Below are positions 10,037 through 20,008 of a stretch of 64,000 nucleotides of DNA, piece by piece. The stretch is taken from contig MU385867.1 of the NCBI GenBank assembly GCA_022497145.1, forward strand, positions 434,001-498,000. Direction: 5' to 3'. Every line of letters starts with the position of its first letter. The first letter of the stretch is position 1. The notes below the pieces were generated by a model. That model ran no database searches, was not told where the DNA came from, and saw only the letters and a program-made list of their open reading frames with translations. The DNA comes from Rostrohypoxylon terebratum (lineage: Eukaryota; Ascomycota; Sordariomycetes; Xylariales; Hypoxylaceae). A program made the translations under genes and the position numbers.

Positions 10037-10726
10037 ATGATGAAAATCGCGCCAACTTCAGTTCTGGCCTTAGTAGCCTCTGGGCTGGCGTGCGACATTC
10101 CTGCGGATGTGCTGCCCAACAATATTACCGAAAGCTTTTCACTCCAGATCCAGAACTCATCATTCCCCGATATCCACAATCACTTTCTGAACATCTGGGA
10201 CTGGGGCGGTGGCGATCAACACCTTTTTGTCAGTCCCGCAGGAAACTCCACGAGTGAGCTCACTCTCATCGACGGTGTGATCACCTTGCCATGGGATCCA
10301 ATCCGGCGTGTGGTTATCAATGGAGAAGTATGCTCAGCTACCTGACTACATAGTATTTAACGAACAGGGCTAATTAACGTCAATGTGGTTTCAATAGTAT
10401 GAGCCAAAGGACAACACGACCAAGATGTTCATGACTGAACGCGGCGACCCGCGCGCCATCTTTGATGTTGTCTATGGCTGTAACCCTGATACAGACGCGT
10501 TGCAGACTCAACTAGCCTTCAAGTCTCGGGGTGACGAGGAGGATGGAGGAAATGTTGGTGTCCGACCTTTCAACGGCATGTACGATTTTCGCTGGACTCC
10601 AGCAGGGAACACCGGTGAGTTTCCGTATGCCGCTCATTGATATGAGAGTTTCTTCTGACCATTATCTAAGCTTACGACCCTGATCGGCCATGGACAAAAG
10701 TGACCTTGGTGGTGATTCGGTCCTGA
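10037..10726 (+). CDS. Orphan small secreted protein, 187 aa, three exons
   Basis: Exons 10037-10327, 10398-10614 and 10671-10726. Introns begin GTATGC and GTGAGT and end ATAG and TAAG; all three joins keep frame and give exactly 187 codons plus TGA. Residues 1-18 (MMKIAPTSVLALVASGLA) form a signal peptide, followed by CDIPADVLP. Only two cysteines remain in the mature part (CDIP and VYGCNPD). Asn-x-Ser/Thr sites are frequent (NITES, NSSF, NSTS, NTTK). Conserved-looking stretches include NHFLNIWDWGGGDQH and FNGMYDFRWTPAGN. I do not recognise a domain. It may be an extracellular effector-type or wall protein; the role is unknown. Reading through intron 1 would cut the protein at 102 aa. Confidence 0.65.
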
Positions 10727-11162
10727 GCTAAGGGGATGGATTGGATCAGACGATCATCAGAAATGCCGTCATCTAAAAATGATTTTATTATCAAATTACT
10801 CGTGATCTCATGCCATGGTGATGTGAATGCTAACGCTCTGAAATGTCCTATGCCCTAGACATGAATAATCGTAAAAGCTGTGAACCCCTCATGAAGTAGT
10901 ACATAACGGTCATTAGTTTCCAGAAATGAATCCCTTGTGCGTACAGTCTAAACCAATATCCCATCCCGAATGATTAATATGATTAATACACTATCTTATA
11001 CCCACTGCCGTTGTTTAGAAATATGTTTTGGAGTCTTCGCTCTTGGTGGTCGCATGTCGGTGAGCGAGGCGGCGACCAGGGGGTCGATGAACCCGTACGG
11101 GCTTCGCGATCGGAAGCTACACAAGTAAGCTAACATCACATACTATGGGAGGATGAAATCCC
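10727..11162. other. Short convergent intergenic region
   Basis: Lies between the 3' ends of the secreted-protein gene and the Cys/His-repeat gene. No features seen beyond expected 3' untranslated sequence. Confidence 0.5.
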
Positions 11163-13217
11163 TTACCTCTGCAAACTTGCTAGGTCATGGATCCCGAGAG
11201 GGGGACCTAGAGATTTGTGATTCTTACAAAATGGCGTCCCACCAACGCTCTTCAGTCTACAGTTCGGCCTGCTACACTTGTGGTCGATACAGTAATCACT
11301 TCCCATCTCTGCTTGTCCCTTGCAGGATGCCAACGCTTGGCAAGAATGGTCGGGGCAATACGATCCACCAGGGACCCGAGAGAATCCGCAACCCATCTCC
11401 CCGCATGTGTGGTCTTCGCAAAAGCTACTTCTCTTCCATCTTGGCTTCAAGCAGATCGACGAGTTCCAGGAGCAAGCGTGGCGCCCACATAGACTTTCCT
11501 CGACCACGCTAGCTCTAGCACACCCATCTTTGATACATGTGTGCCGTTGACAGAAATCGCCGGAGTTGATAGGTGTGTTTACACAAGCCTGACTCCAGTG
11601 ACATGCATGTAAGTCGCACAACCCACGAGACCCTTTGCATCTCTCGTAGCAGTCCCGCAGCGTGCAGGTATGTAGGTCACAATAGAATTGCTCTGCACTC
11701 CCACGACCATTGAGACACCCCTGTTCCCAAGAGCAAACATGGTCCTTGCAGAAGCCACCGTCGCCACCACGCTCTACGCAACCGGGTTGAACGCAAGAAT
11801 GCCGTGTACAAAATCGGCCTCCTGCGATAGGACCCTCGGTACACCCTCCTCTCTTACAGGTATGAGCCTTGCAGAACAAGCTGTCCAGAATGCACGGATC
11901 TTTGCAACCTTCCTCGTAACACTTGTGCGCTTCACAGCACCCCAAGTTGGGCGCCCTAGGCAGCAAGCAACCGTCGCTAAACGAGCAAATGTGGTTCTCA
12001 CAGAAAGCTCTATTACGGACGGTAGGAGCGAAGCACTCCTTATGATCGCACGTATGATTCTTGCAACAAGAATGTTCTCTCCCGCCCTTATCATCATCCC
12101 AAAACCGGGAGTCCGGACATGAGCGTCGTTGACATTCGTGTTGGGTACAAAATGTCGCTTTCGAAGTCTTCTGGAGACACCCGTCTTCGGCACAGGTATG
12201 ATTCCGACAATAATCGCTAGTCGCATCTTCCGTCTTATACGCACTCTCGAGGCACTCCGCAACCGAGCACGTATGATCGCCGCAGAACCCATCAACCCGG
12301 AGCGCGGGTTCCACACACGCATCCCACTGACACACATGTCTCGGACACCACGTCGAGCCCTCCGCACGAGCCTCGAGACACCTGGCTTTCCAGCACTTAT
12401 GCCGACGGCAGAAGCCGCTTTCGGGGATACACGGTCGCTCGCAGGACTTGCACTTATGCCTTTCGCAATGCCTAAAATCTCGAATCTGCGGGTCGACGCA
12501 CCCCTTCGTAACGCACTTATGCGCGCCGCAATACTGGCTCTTCTCGAACCTGCGGCCGCTGCACTCCTCAACAGAGCACTCGTGCCTCGCACACAGGTTA
12601 CTCCCATTCCTCCTCGCCGCCTTGCACCGATCGACCTCGCACTTGTGATCGGCGCAGAAATCGCTCGCCCTCACGAACGGCCTCGTGCACGTGTCGGCCC
12701 TGCACCGGTGCTTGGAGCAGTACTTGGCCGGCGTGTCGCGGCGCCCGGGACACCGCTGGATCCTGCACGTGTGCGCGTCGCAGTAGCGGTACCCCTCCTC
12801 GGGGCTCGGCGCGCTGCACCCGATGACCTCGCACGTGTGCTTGCCGCAGTAGTGCGACGGGTTCGCCTTAGGGCCGTCGCAACCGCGCCAGCGGCACTGG
12901 TGGCCGGCGCAGAAGCGCTTGCCGCGGCCCTTCTCGCGCCGGTTGACGCACCCGCTCACGTTGCACTCGTGCTTGCGGCAGTAGTGGCTGGCCACCGTGA
13001 CCGTGCGGTAGCAGAACGTGGACTGGCAGCGCGGGCTGCTGACAACGGCGGTGGCGGGCACGCCGAGCCCGACGTCCGTGACGGTCGCCGTGGCGGCGCC
13101 GTCGAGCGAGTAGGGAGCTATCGTGGAGTTCATGTCGTGTTCAGTGTAAGCCGGCGGCGGGGTCTCGGGCCGTCTCGCGCGACGCCGCGGAGGGATCGAT
13201 AGGCGCCGTGGGGGCAT
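11163..13217 (-). CDS. Tandem Cys/His-repeat protein (about 28 putative CCCH zinc-binding units), 684 aa
   Basis: Single exon with ATG at 13215-13217. Residues 1-60 are basic then low-complexity (PPRRLSIPPRRRARR, then Thr/Ala-rich). From about residue 62 to 668 the protein is an almost unbroken array of about 28 units of 20-28 residues, each fitting C-x4/5-C-x(8-16)-C-x2-H-x-C, in which the last Cys is also the first Cys of the next unit. Examples are CEVIGCSAPSPEEGYRYCDA followed by H-T-C, and VTKGCVDPQIRDFRHCERHK. The four spaced ligands suggest one zinc per unit. There is no signal peptide and no membrane segment; the basic start could favour the nucleus. I recognise no named family. Possible roles are multivalent nucleic-acid or protein binding; this is inference. 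Coding DNA is much more G+C-rich at the 5' end than the 3' end. Confidence 0.8.
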   Translation of the reverse strand: MPPRRLSIPPRRRARRPETPPPAYTEHDMNSTIAPYSLDGAATATVTDVGLGVPATAVVSSPRCQSTFCYRTVTVASHYCRKHECNVSGCVNRREKGRGKRFCAGHQCRWRGCDGPKANPSHYCGKHTCEVIGCSAPSPEEGYRYCDAHTCRIQRCPGRRDTPAKYCSKHRCRADTCTRPFVRASDFCADHKCEVDRCKAARRNGSNLCARHECSVEECSGRRFEKSQYCGAHKCVTKGCVDPQIRDFRHCERHKCKSCERPCIPESGFCRRHKCWKARCLEARAEGSTWCPRHVCQWDACVEPALRVDGFCGDHTCSVAECLESAYKTEDATSDYCRNHTCAEDGCLQKTSKATFCTQHECQRRSCPDSRFWDDDKGGREHSCCKNHTCDHKECFAPTVRNRAFCENHICSFSDGCLLPRAPNLGCCEAHKCYEEGCKDPCILDSLFCKAHTCKRGGCTEGPIAGGRFCTRHSCVQPGCVERGGDGGFCKDHVCSWEQGCLNGRGSAEQFYCDLHTCTLRDCYERCKGSRGLCDLHACHWSQACVNTPINSGDFCQRHTCIKDGCARASVVEESLCGRHACSWNSSICLKPRWKRSSFCEDHTCGEMGCGFSRVPGGSYCPDHSCQALASCKGQAEMGSDYCIDHKCSRPNCRLKSVGGTPFCKNHKSLGPPLGIHDLASLQR

Positions 13218-14302
13218 TTGAGTCCGTACGGTGCGGTACGGCCGTGATTGCAGCTAACGCGTAGCTACCTATAGTACAAGACCAGACCCGATCGCAGACG
13301 GCCTAGTCTAATCTCCCTGCCGGTAATCTCAATGGGCTGTCAAACCTTACGTGGGTGTATGTATCTAGCCGGATCTTAGGTATCGAAAATAGATAGCGAA
13401 GACGGGATAGCGAAGCGTGAGAATACGCGCGGTATTCTCGGCCTTAGGTCGCGAGAGCTCATCTCCTCTCGTTGAAAGGGCAAGGCTGGGCTGGCTGCTG
13501 CTGCGGGTTGGCAGAGCGTTCCAAGAAACTAAGGTTACGTTTGGGACGAGCTCTGAATTGTCAATTCGGCCATGTGCTTCTTGATAGGCCAGCTGCATGC
13601 CCCTTGGTGTCGTGGGGTCGAGCGAGGAAACCGGAATCTGGTTGGCTGGTCTGCGTTGTGAGGCGCGTGCATGCGGGTGATGCGACGAATCGAGGGGTGG
13701 CGACAATAAATTGCCAGCTAGGAATCCATTAATCGATCCATTAAGATGTATCGAGATGTGACTGTTACAGTGAGACTTGCTTATGCCTATACGCGATGAA
13801 ATGTAAAAGTACATTCTATCTTTCGTACGTCATTGGGTATGAGTATGAAATATGAAAAACATCAAAAATGAAAATGAGAAATATGGAAAACACCTTGGTA
13901 TGTGAGCGATTACCCAATTGGGTAAGTAAATAGGGGCAATTATTAATATGTAAGAACGTGCCAAGAATCAGCGGCACTCCAATAGCAAACTTGGAATCGA
14001 CAAACGCGATACCATTAGCCGGTGAGATTTCCAAGGTTATCTTCGACGCCACAGACTAATGGAAACGGTTAGATTCGGGTGAGTGTACTATGATAGTCAG
14101 CATCGGCGTCACACAGCGTACTGTACTGAGCTCACCGTTCTACACTTTACCTACCGCCATCCCAGCCCCTCCATTAACTCGTCAACAGCTCCGTAATATT
14201 GTACCGATTCCCCAACAATTATCATCTCCATCCATCATTTTCACTCTTCGGATCCCTTTCTTAAAATACCTGGCCACCGCCTCGCACAAGTGCATCGTAT
14301 AA
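13218..14302. other. Upstream region of the Cys/His-repeat gene
   Basis: No secure gene. A perfect 8-bp inverted repeat (GAGAATAC, 5-nt spacer, GTATTCTC) lies at 13419-13439, about 200 bp upstream of the repeat-protein start, and could be a regulator site. The open frame 13365-13814 (minus) has no protein-like features. Confidence 0.4.
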
Positions 14303-14899
14303 TTATCGTCGACCTCCACACCCGTAGCCTCATCTACATTCTCTCCACAAACCGCAGCACGCCCTCCTCCAGCTGCCCAAGCCACACCTAGCACGCGCTA
14401 TTCGATCCCAATCGGGTTCTGCATCACGAAAAGCAGCGTCCTCAACCCCTCCAGCAACGCCTCTCAAACCCCTGCCTCCCTCGCCGCGGGGCGCAAGAGC
14501 GCTCACCTTCTGTTTCTCCGGCCGTCGCGCGGTCATATACTGACCATACGCCGTACGGCGCCAGACGCTCTATCCTCCTCAAGTTACCCTCTCGCTTATC
14601 GTCAAGAAATTCAGAGCCCGCGAGGTGCTCTCGATATCGACGCGGAATGTGCTCTGGCCATACAGCACGTCGATGGCTTCCTCGCTGACCTGTCGACAGA
14701 CCCACAAAATGTCCGACCGCGGCCGCAAATGCACGTCGTAGTGCGCGCATATGTAATTCTGTCCGCAGCAGTCCGGCGCATTCTCACGGGCGAGACGGCG
14801 GAGATGTCGCGGTGCTGTGGTGAACTATTTCATAAAGTAGTCGATGGGCTGACGTGGTTGCATAAACAGCTGCGCGTAGATGTCATTGCGCAGTTTTAG
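14303..14899 (+). other. Open frame of 198 codons without a start codon, possible exon or gene relic
   Basis: Between TAA (14300-14302) and TAG (14897-14899) the + strand is open for 198 codons. It runs from a Ser/Thr/Pro/Ala-rich N-terminal half to a more structured half with LDIDAECALAIQHVDGFLAD, RPQMHVVVRAYVILSAAVRR and a following amphipathic segment ending QLRVDVIAQF. The helical pattern late in the frame recalls the regulatory C-terminal part of some Zn2Cys6 transcription factors, but no Zn2Cys6 motif is visible nearby. There is no Met until residue about 143. The same frame is open upstream from 14090 to the TAA, so a single nonsense codon could separate two parts of one gene. Opposite-strand frames look less protein-like. 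Function unknown. Confidence 0.35.
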
Positions 14900-15343
14900 T
14901 GGTCGGTCTAGAAATCTGAAGGACTTGCAGCGAGTGCTCTCATCTGAAACGGTAGGTCCTCCTGAGCTGGCAATTCGGCCATTTTGCATGTGAGACTGTG
15001 AGTACCTAGTTTGGTATACCAGCTTTGAAGACTTTCGAGAATCGTGTGTGACCACCAAGGTAAGTCGACAGGTCGATTGTAAGGCGATACTATGGCTACC
15101 TATATAAGTCAGTTGGAACGGCGACTCACTAGACAATAAATTCAGTGATAAAAGTCCTTGAACCAAGACCGAATTTCTTATGTAAAAGTTAGTGTCTTGG
15201 CCTATGCGAATCGGCGACTAGGTTCAAGAGCTTATTTTGTGCTAAGTCTGCGTTAACTGGGGTACTGCGGGGATATCTATGAATAAAGTTTTTTATATGG
15301 ATTCGATTATCTAGATTAAACGACGACGCAGCGTTCTCCTAAT
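14900..15343. other. Intergenic stretch, nothing recognised
   Basis: Non-coding DNA downstream of the PGAP4-like gene; no features seen. Confidence 0.5.
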
Positions 15344-16777
15344 TCATGTTTTATAACCTGTAGACGATTGCGCCGCCATTTGTTCGGCGGCCTCGTTTCC
15401 AAACATATCTCGAACATCCTGAAAATGCTCCTTAGCCAATTGAACCGGTTTAAAATCTTCAAACGCCATACTCCAGACCCGCTTCGCCTCGTCGTTACTC
15501 GTGTCTATCGCGCTGACTCTACCTGCGTGTTGAGCAAGCATCGGATATGCGCTTATTCTCGCTAGGCCATGGTCCCATGCGAATTTCTTCGGGAGCATGT
15601 CGCTTCTGCCCGGGGAGTTGTGTTTGGAGGCGGTCTTCATATACGTTGCTAGGCCTCTCACATGCTCGCGGTTGTAAACTAGCGCCTGATTACAACACCC
15701 AAACCATTCTTCGTGAACGCCCCGTGGCGCACCGATGAGAGCTGCCTTTCCAGATGCATAAAAGAGCCAAATGAAAAGCGGTACTGCAAGGCCGCAAATC
15801 ACCAACAGCGTCCACCAATCCAAGTGTCGCGCTAGGTTGCGCGGTAGCCGCCTTCGCGCCAGAAGCAATGCTACTAAGAGAGGAACGGCGACGACGATTG
15901 ATATGATGTGGACGTTGTTGCTTTTGAAACCGGGGCCGCCTGACCACCCAAAGCTCCGCTCTTGGTTGAAGAGACGCAAGTATAGCCAAGTATTTGGTCT
16001 ACCTGGTTCGATCTCTCCCTTTTTGGGATCATGCCGCCTAGGATCCTTCATCATGTGCTCGATAATCTGGAGGTTTTTAAGTGTCCTCGCAGCCCATCCA
16101 TCAGCCAGAAGAATGTCGCCCTCGAAGAGCGCAATGTATGGCGCATCCGTGGTATTTATGCATCGACTTAAGGCATATGAATAATCGAATACGGTCTTTC
16201 TCTCCAGCGCATGTTTATTCTGGCGATCTTTGGCAAGTTGCTTAAGTTCGCGAATCTTGCTATCTTTTTCCTTCGGCGATAGCGTGGTGTTGTAGGTGAA
16301 TACTTCATCTGCGATGTCCGAGTTTGCTAACTTATAATAGCTTTTATGCTGTGTACCGGGATTTGGTACGTCGGCAAAGAATAATTTCAAATGCATGGCC
16401 TCTCTTTCGGCTCGCGACATGTTCGCGAGGAATGATCCTACGGCACTGTCGATGTACTGCCGCCCTACCATATCCCTTCCGACGGTAATAAACACGGCAC
16501 ATATCTGGGGATCTGGGCCAGCTTTGCCTATTAGTCGCTGAATCGAAATAGGATTTTCTAAGGCCTTGTCGATAAACTCGTCAGCTTCGGCCTGGCGCGT
16601 GGCCGAATAGAAACGATCGAAGCCATGTTCTTCGGAAAAGAAGATAGAAAGCGGGTCGCGATAGAAGTAAAACGATCCATATATCGAGTACAGAAAGACT
16701 AGGGTCGCAAGCAAGAGCAAGGCGCGAAAGCCAGGCTGACCGAGAGCGTCTCTGAGGCTTCGACGTTGAAGTTTCAT
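15344..16777 (-). CDS. PGAP4/TMEM246-like membrane glycosyltransferase, 477 aa
   Basis: Single exon with ATG at 16775-16777. A signal-anchor helix (about residues 18-40, ALLLLATLVFLYSIYGSFYF) is followed by a lumenal domain containing the acidic EGDILLADGW motif, which corresponds to the metal-binding site of a GT-A fold. The catalytic domain is interrupted by a hairpin of two hydrophobic segments (about 290-310 IISIVVAVPLLVALLLARR and 325-345 WWTLLVICGLAVPLFIWLFY). This inserted hairpin is the hallmark of PGAP4 (TMEM246), the Golgi enzyme that adds a GalNAc side chain to GPI anchors. The C-terminal part contains GCCNQALVYNREHV and YPMLAQHAGRVSA. Inferred role: side-chain modification of GPI anchors or related glycolipids in the Golgi. 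Sugar and acceptor are not established for fungal members. Confidence 0.75.
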   Translation of the reverse strand: MKLQRRSLRDALGQPGFRALLLLATLVFLYSIYGSFYFYRDPLSIFFSEEHGFDRFYSATRQAEADEFIDKALENPISIQRLIGKAGPDPQICAVFITVGRDMVGRQYIDSAVGSFLANMSRAEREAMHLKLFFADVPNPGTQHKSYYKLANSDIADEVFTYNTTLSPKEKDSKIRELKQLAKDRQNKHALERKTVFDYSYALSRCINTTDAPYIALFEGDILLADGWAARTLKNLQIIEHMMKDPRRHDPKKGEIEPGRPNTWLYLRLFNQERSFGWSGGPGFKSNNVHIISIVVAVPLLVALLLARRRLPRNLARHLDWWTLLVICGLAVPLFIWLFYASGKAALIGAPRGVHEEWFGCCNQALVYNREHVRGLATYMKTASKHNSPGRSDMLPKKFAWDHGLARISAYPMLAQHAGRVSAIDTSNDEAKRVWSMAFEDFKPVQLAKEHFQDVRDMFGNEAAEQMAAQSSTGYKT

Positions 16778-17854
16778 TGAGCAAGCGGCCTTGCGCGTTG
16801 GGCAGTTATCGTCTCATCTGATGTTGTCAGGTGCAAGTTGAAAGTTGTAAGTTACATTGCGTCTGATGTTGATTTTCTTAAGTCTGCGGATGACCGCGAA
16901 ACTTTCTACCTGATAAAGGAAGTAACAAAAATACCTCGCCCGATACTACTACCTAGTAGGTAATAGAATGTAAAGCTGTTAGCAGATATGCTGTACAGGG
17001 GTGGGGCACTATGCTTCAAATTAGCATGCCTTAAGGCTTAATTAAGGCTTGCCTGGGCTGCGCCCCGGGATCTCCATTGCTTTACTATGTAGGTCCCTTA
17101 GGCTTAGGCGATTCGTGATATTGGGGAAGGTGCCCAGGCAGCCAGGTGCCGAGTCCTCTGACGTCTCAGTACCCCACCAGCTATCGAGCTCGCGAGAATT
17201 TCCATTTCTGGCCACTTTATGGCCTTGATGAGACTCCTATCAAGAAGACGCGATTTACGAAATGATCCATACCACGTGGTACACAACTATAGTAGGGTAT
17301 TTGTGTGAAGAACTGGCCATTGAAAATATTTGGAGAAGAAAAAGATAAAAAAACAATGTGCCGTTTCGAATCCAAGACCTCTGCTTGCTATGCCAGTCAC
17401 GCGGGAATCGGAATCCCCTAGCGCGCTGAACATACACAAGAGCCATCTGATTCGAAATACACATTGAGAATTTGGATATATAACTAACCCTCGTCGACGC
17501 TAAGACCAGATTCATCTTCTCTTCACGTGCATATTAATAGGACCCGGATTCACACTGTATTACTCAAAATTTCATGATTTGAATCTCGTATTGCGGCATA
17601 CTGCTTGAGCTTCATCGCAGTCTCTCATGCCCTGCCATATATGCACCTTTTTGTCTACTATGTAGTATCATACAGTTCATCCATGCTACCGTCACCCAAC
17701 GCCTTTTGCCCTAATCCAAGGCTGCCGTTTCAGAGTGGTGTGAGAAGACCGCCTACCACGGCCTCTATTCCGTCGCCATATGGTCGATAATGTACAGTAT
17801 TATGAACATCCATATCACGGAGTAATGGTTTGATGAACAAGGAAGGATATTCAT
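16778..17854. other. Intergenic region with a dispersed 18-mer and a tRNA-like relic
   Basis: No protein gene recognised. Two small items stand out: the 18-mer at 17129-17146, shared with 3506-3523, and tRNA-like sequence on the minus strand around 17359-17442, both treated as findings. Confidence 0.45.
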
Positions 17855-19556
17855 TCAAATATAATCCCTTCCGCTCTTTTGCATTTCAATCAACCTCCAA
17901 CCTCTTGTTTCGGGATTGCTAACTTCTTCCGAGGTTCGTGTAATACCGATGGCGTAGGTAACAAGTTGAACTCGGTCTTCCATACCAGCGGCAAGCTCAT
18001 TCGTCTTGGCGTTTCGGTATACATGGACCTCTTGCGTTCGGCAAGTAATAATAAATACCGGAATCTCACCCGGTTCGAGCATTCGGGCTTTCAAAATATC
18101 TACATGCCTTATGTCTAAAATCCGACCGTCGGATTTCAACCCGGCTTGTAGATACTGCTTGGTCAAGGCCTCGTATACGGAGTACTGAGCAGCAGAGAGC
18201 CAGAGCTTGAGTGTTTCGGTATCACCCTTGACGTAGGCGTCAAGCACCTCGGGTAAAATGTATTCTCTAAGCTCCTGTAAGAACGGCTCAATCTGGAAAT
18301 TTGGATCCATAGAGCGGAACTTCTTAATGACCATGGCGGTTTCGTTCTCCGCAAAGAATCCGGCAACGCGGTCGGTAATACTTCGTGCTGTCGTGATTAA
18401 GGGGTTCTCAGATTCGTTGTAAACATTCTTCATGTTAAAAATTCCCTGAACAAATTTGTTCTGATCTCGGAAGTCGCGCCATGCCTCCTTCCAAGCAGCA
18501 TCTTTGTGAAGTGTAATGTTTGTTCCGGCACTAAAATACTGTCAGATTTAGATGATCAGTGGTGGATCTCATTTGAGCTCACTTGGGGTCTTCGACCATT
18601 TCTTCTGCGTTGCCGTGAATGGAACGAGCTTGCTTCTCGCGCAATTCTCTAGCTTTCCTTCGCTCCTCCTTTTCGATCCAACCACCGTATCGAGAACTGC
18701 TACCGTCATCGATGACGTTCTTAACATTTTTGTATGCCTCGGTCTCTCTTATAGGTTTGGTAGCTTTGTCGAGTATGTCGCCGGTCAAATTGGCTCCTTT
18801 TCGGACACCCTTCATGACAGGTGTGTCCCATGTCCACGCCGCACCCTTTCCGACAGCGGTTGCCGAAGTCTTCAGTACTTTGCCCGCTGTGGACGAAACA
18901 GCACCGGTGGTATTTTCGTATGCTTGCCTTGCACGCCGGACTGATTCGCTTTCGGTAAAAGAATGAGCAGAGTCGGCGAGTTGCTTAGTTGACTCGTTCC
19001 ATTCCTTCGAAGCTTTGAACTCGGTTTGCATAGTCTCCATGAACACTTGCCATGGAGTCTTATCACCGTGGGGTGGTGGCGGCGGTAAGTCTTCCTTCTT
19101 TTCCTCTTTCTTACCCTCCTCATCTTCCTTGCCTTGGTCCTTCTCTTCCTCTTTGGAGTTCTCCTCTGATTCAGCCTTTGCTTCAGATTCTGCGCCTGCA
19201 GCAGCTTTTTCTGCGTCCTTTTTCGGATCCGCAGACTTGGGGTCAGCCTTGGCAGATTGCGCGGCTTGTTGCGGGTGTTCCTGGTACCATGGTGATGTTT
19301 GGTGGAAAGCTCGTGATTGTAACGCAGCTATAGTCTGAGGGGTGAAGGGCGATCGGAGGGAAGAGTGTGTCGAGAGGGGAAGTCGAGAAAAGCTATGCGG
19401 CGCAACATTGTCAGTCGCCGGTCTGGAGATTTCAGCGGCGGTCGCTAATAACCGTCTATAGGCCGGAGATCTGCCATAAGAATAAGTGGTAAGAGAAGGT
19501 GCTCCTAAAAAGGCTGGAGGAGGCGCGCTTCTCGCAATCTGCCTTAGAGAGGTCAT
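17855..19556 (-). CDS. TIM44: Mitochondrial import inner membrane translocase subunit TIM44, 549 aa
   Basis: Exons 19556-18583 and 18530-17855; the 52-bp intron (donor GTGAGC, acceptor TTAG) joins EDP to NAGTNITLHKDAAWK in frame, total 549 codons plus stop. The N-terminus (MTSLRQIARSA and on) is an Arg-rich, acid-free presequence. Residues about 100-160 are a charged Glu/Lys tract. The middle part (TPWQVFMETMQTEFKASKEW) and the C-terminal domain (from about 355, DFRDQNKFVQGIFNMKN to the end) match fungal Tim44. Tim44 sits on the matrix face of the TIM23 channel and recruits mtHsp70, so incoming presequence proteins are pulled into the matrix. The gene is head-to-head with that for mitochondrial ribosomal protein uS11, with about 450 bp between start codons. 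Confidence 0.95.
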
Positions 19557-20008
19557 TTCGCAGGAACAGAGGGGGTCTTAAAAGACCATTAACGTTAGAA
19601 AGTAGAAAAAGAAACGCCGGTAGAGGAATTTTATTTTGTTCAGTAGCTGATTATGATGTAGGAAGGCGGGCGACACCGGCAGTTAGAAAAATTACCAAGC
19701 TAGCGAACTGTAAAGTATCTCAGTATGAAGGCGCTTAACCTAAAGAAGATATAGTTGAGAAATTGAACCAATCACGGCTCCAGAAAGAAGGTCACACCCG
19801 AAAGTCTAGATTTCGCCCGCTCCGAGTCGCAATTGAAGTTTCCGCTCGTCAAAATTAATTTTGAGCATCTTGACTTTGAGTGTTATCAGCCGTAAGGCAA
19901 AGGCGAGAGCAAGTGAAACCGGCCCAGCCATTTCACAACGCCTTTCCTTCCAACAATCCGCCATATCGATTGATAAACCCAATTTACCTTTCTGCACCTG
20001 TAGCGACA
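19557..20008. promoter_or_regulatory. Shared divergent promoter region of TIM44 and mitochondrial uS11
   Basis: These 452 bp separate the start codons of two divergent genes for mitochondrial proteins. Both promoters must lie here, which allows common control. No specific binding site is claimed. The frame upstream of the uS11 ATG is open, beginning at a GTG (19880). Confidence 0.6.

Noticed and set aside
12129..13202. 357-codon + strand open frame opposite the Cys/His-repeat gene
   Set aside because: It is a mirror of the G+C-rich repeat array: Ala/Arg/Leu-rich with no motif, while the minus strand has regular Cys/His spacing.
13365..13814. 149-codon minus-strand frame
   Set aside because: Low-complexity and unlike any protein I know; lies in the promoter region of the Cys/His-repeat gene.
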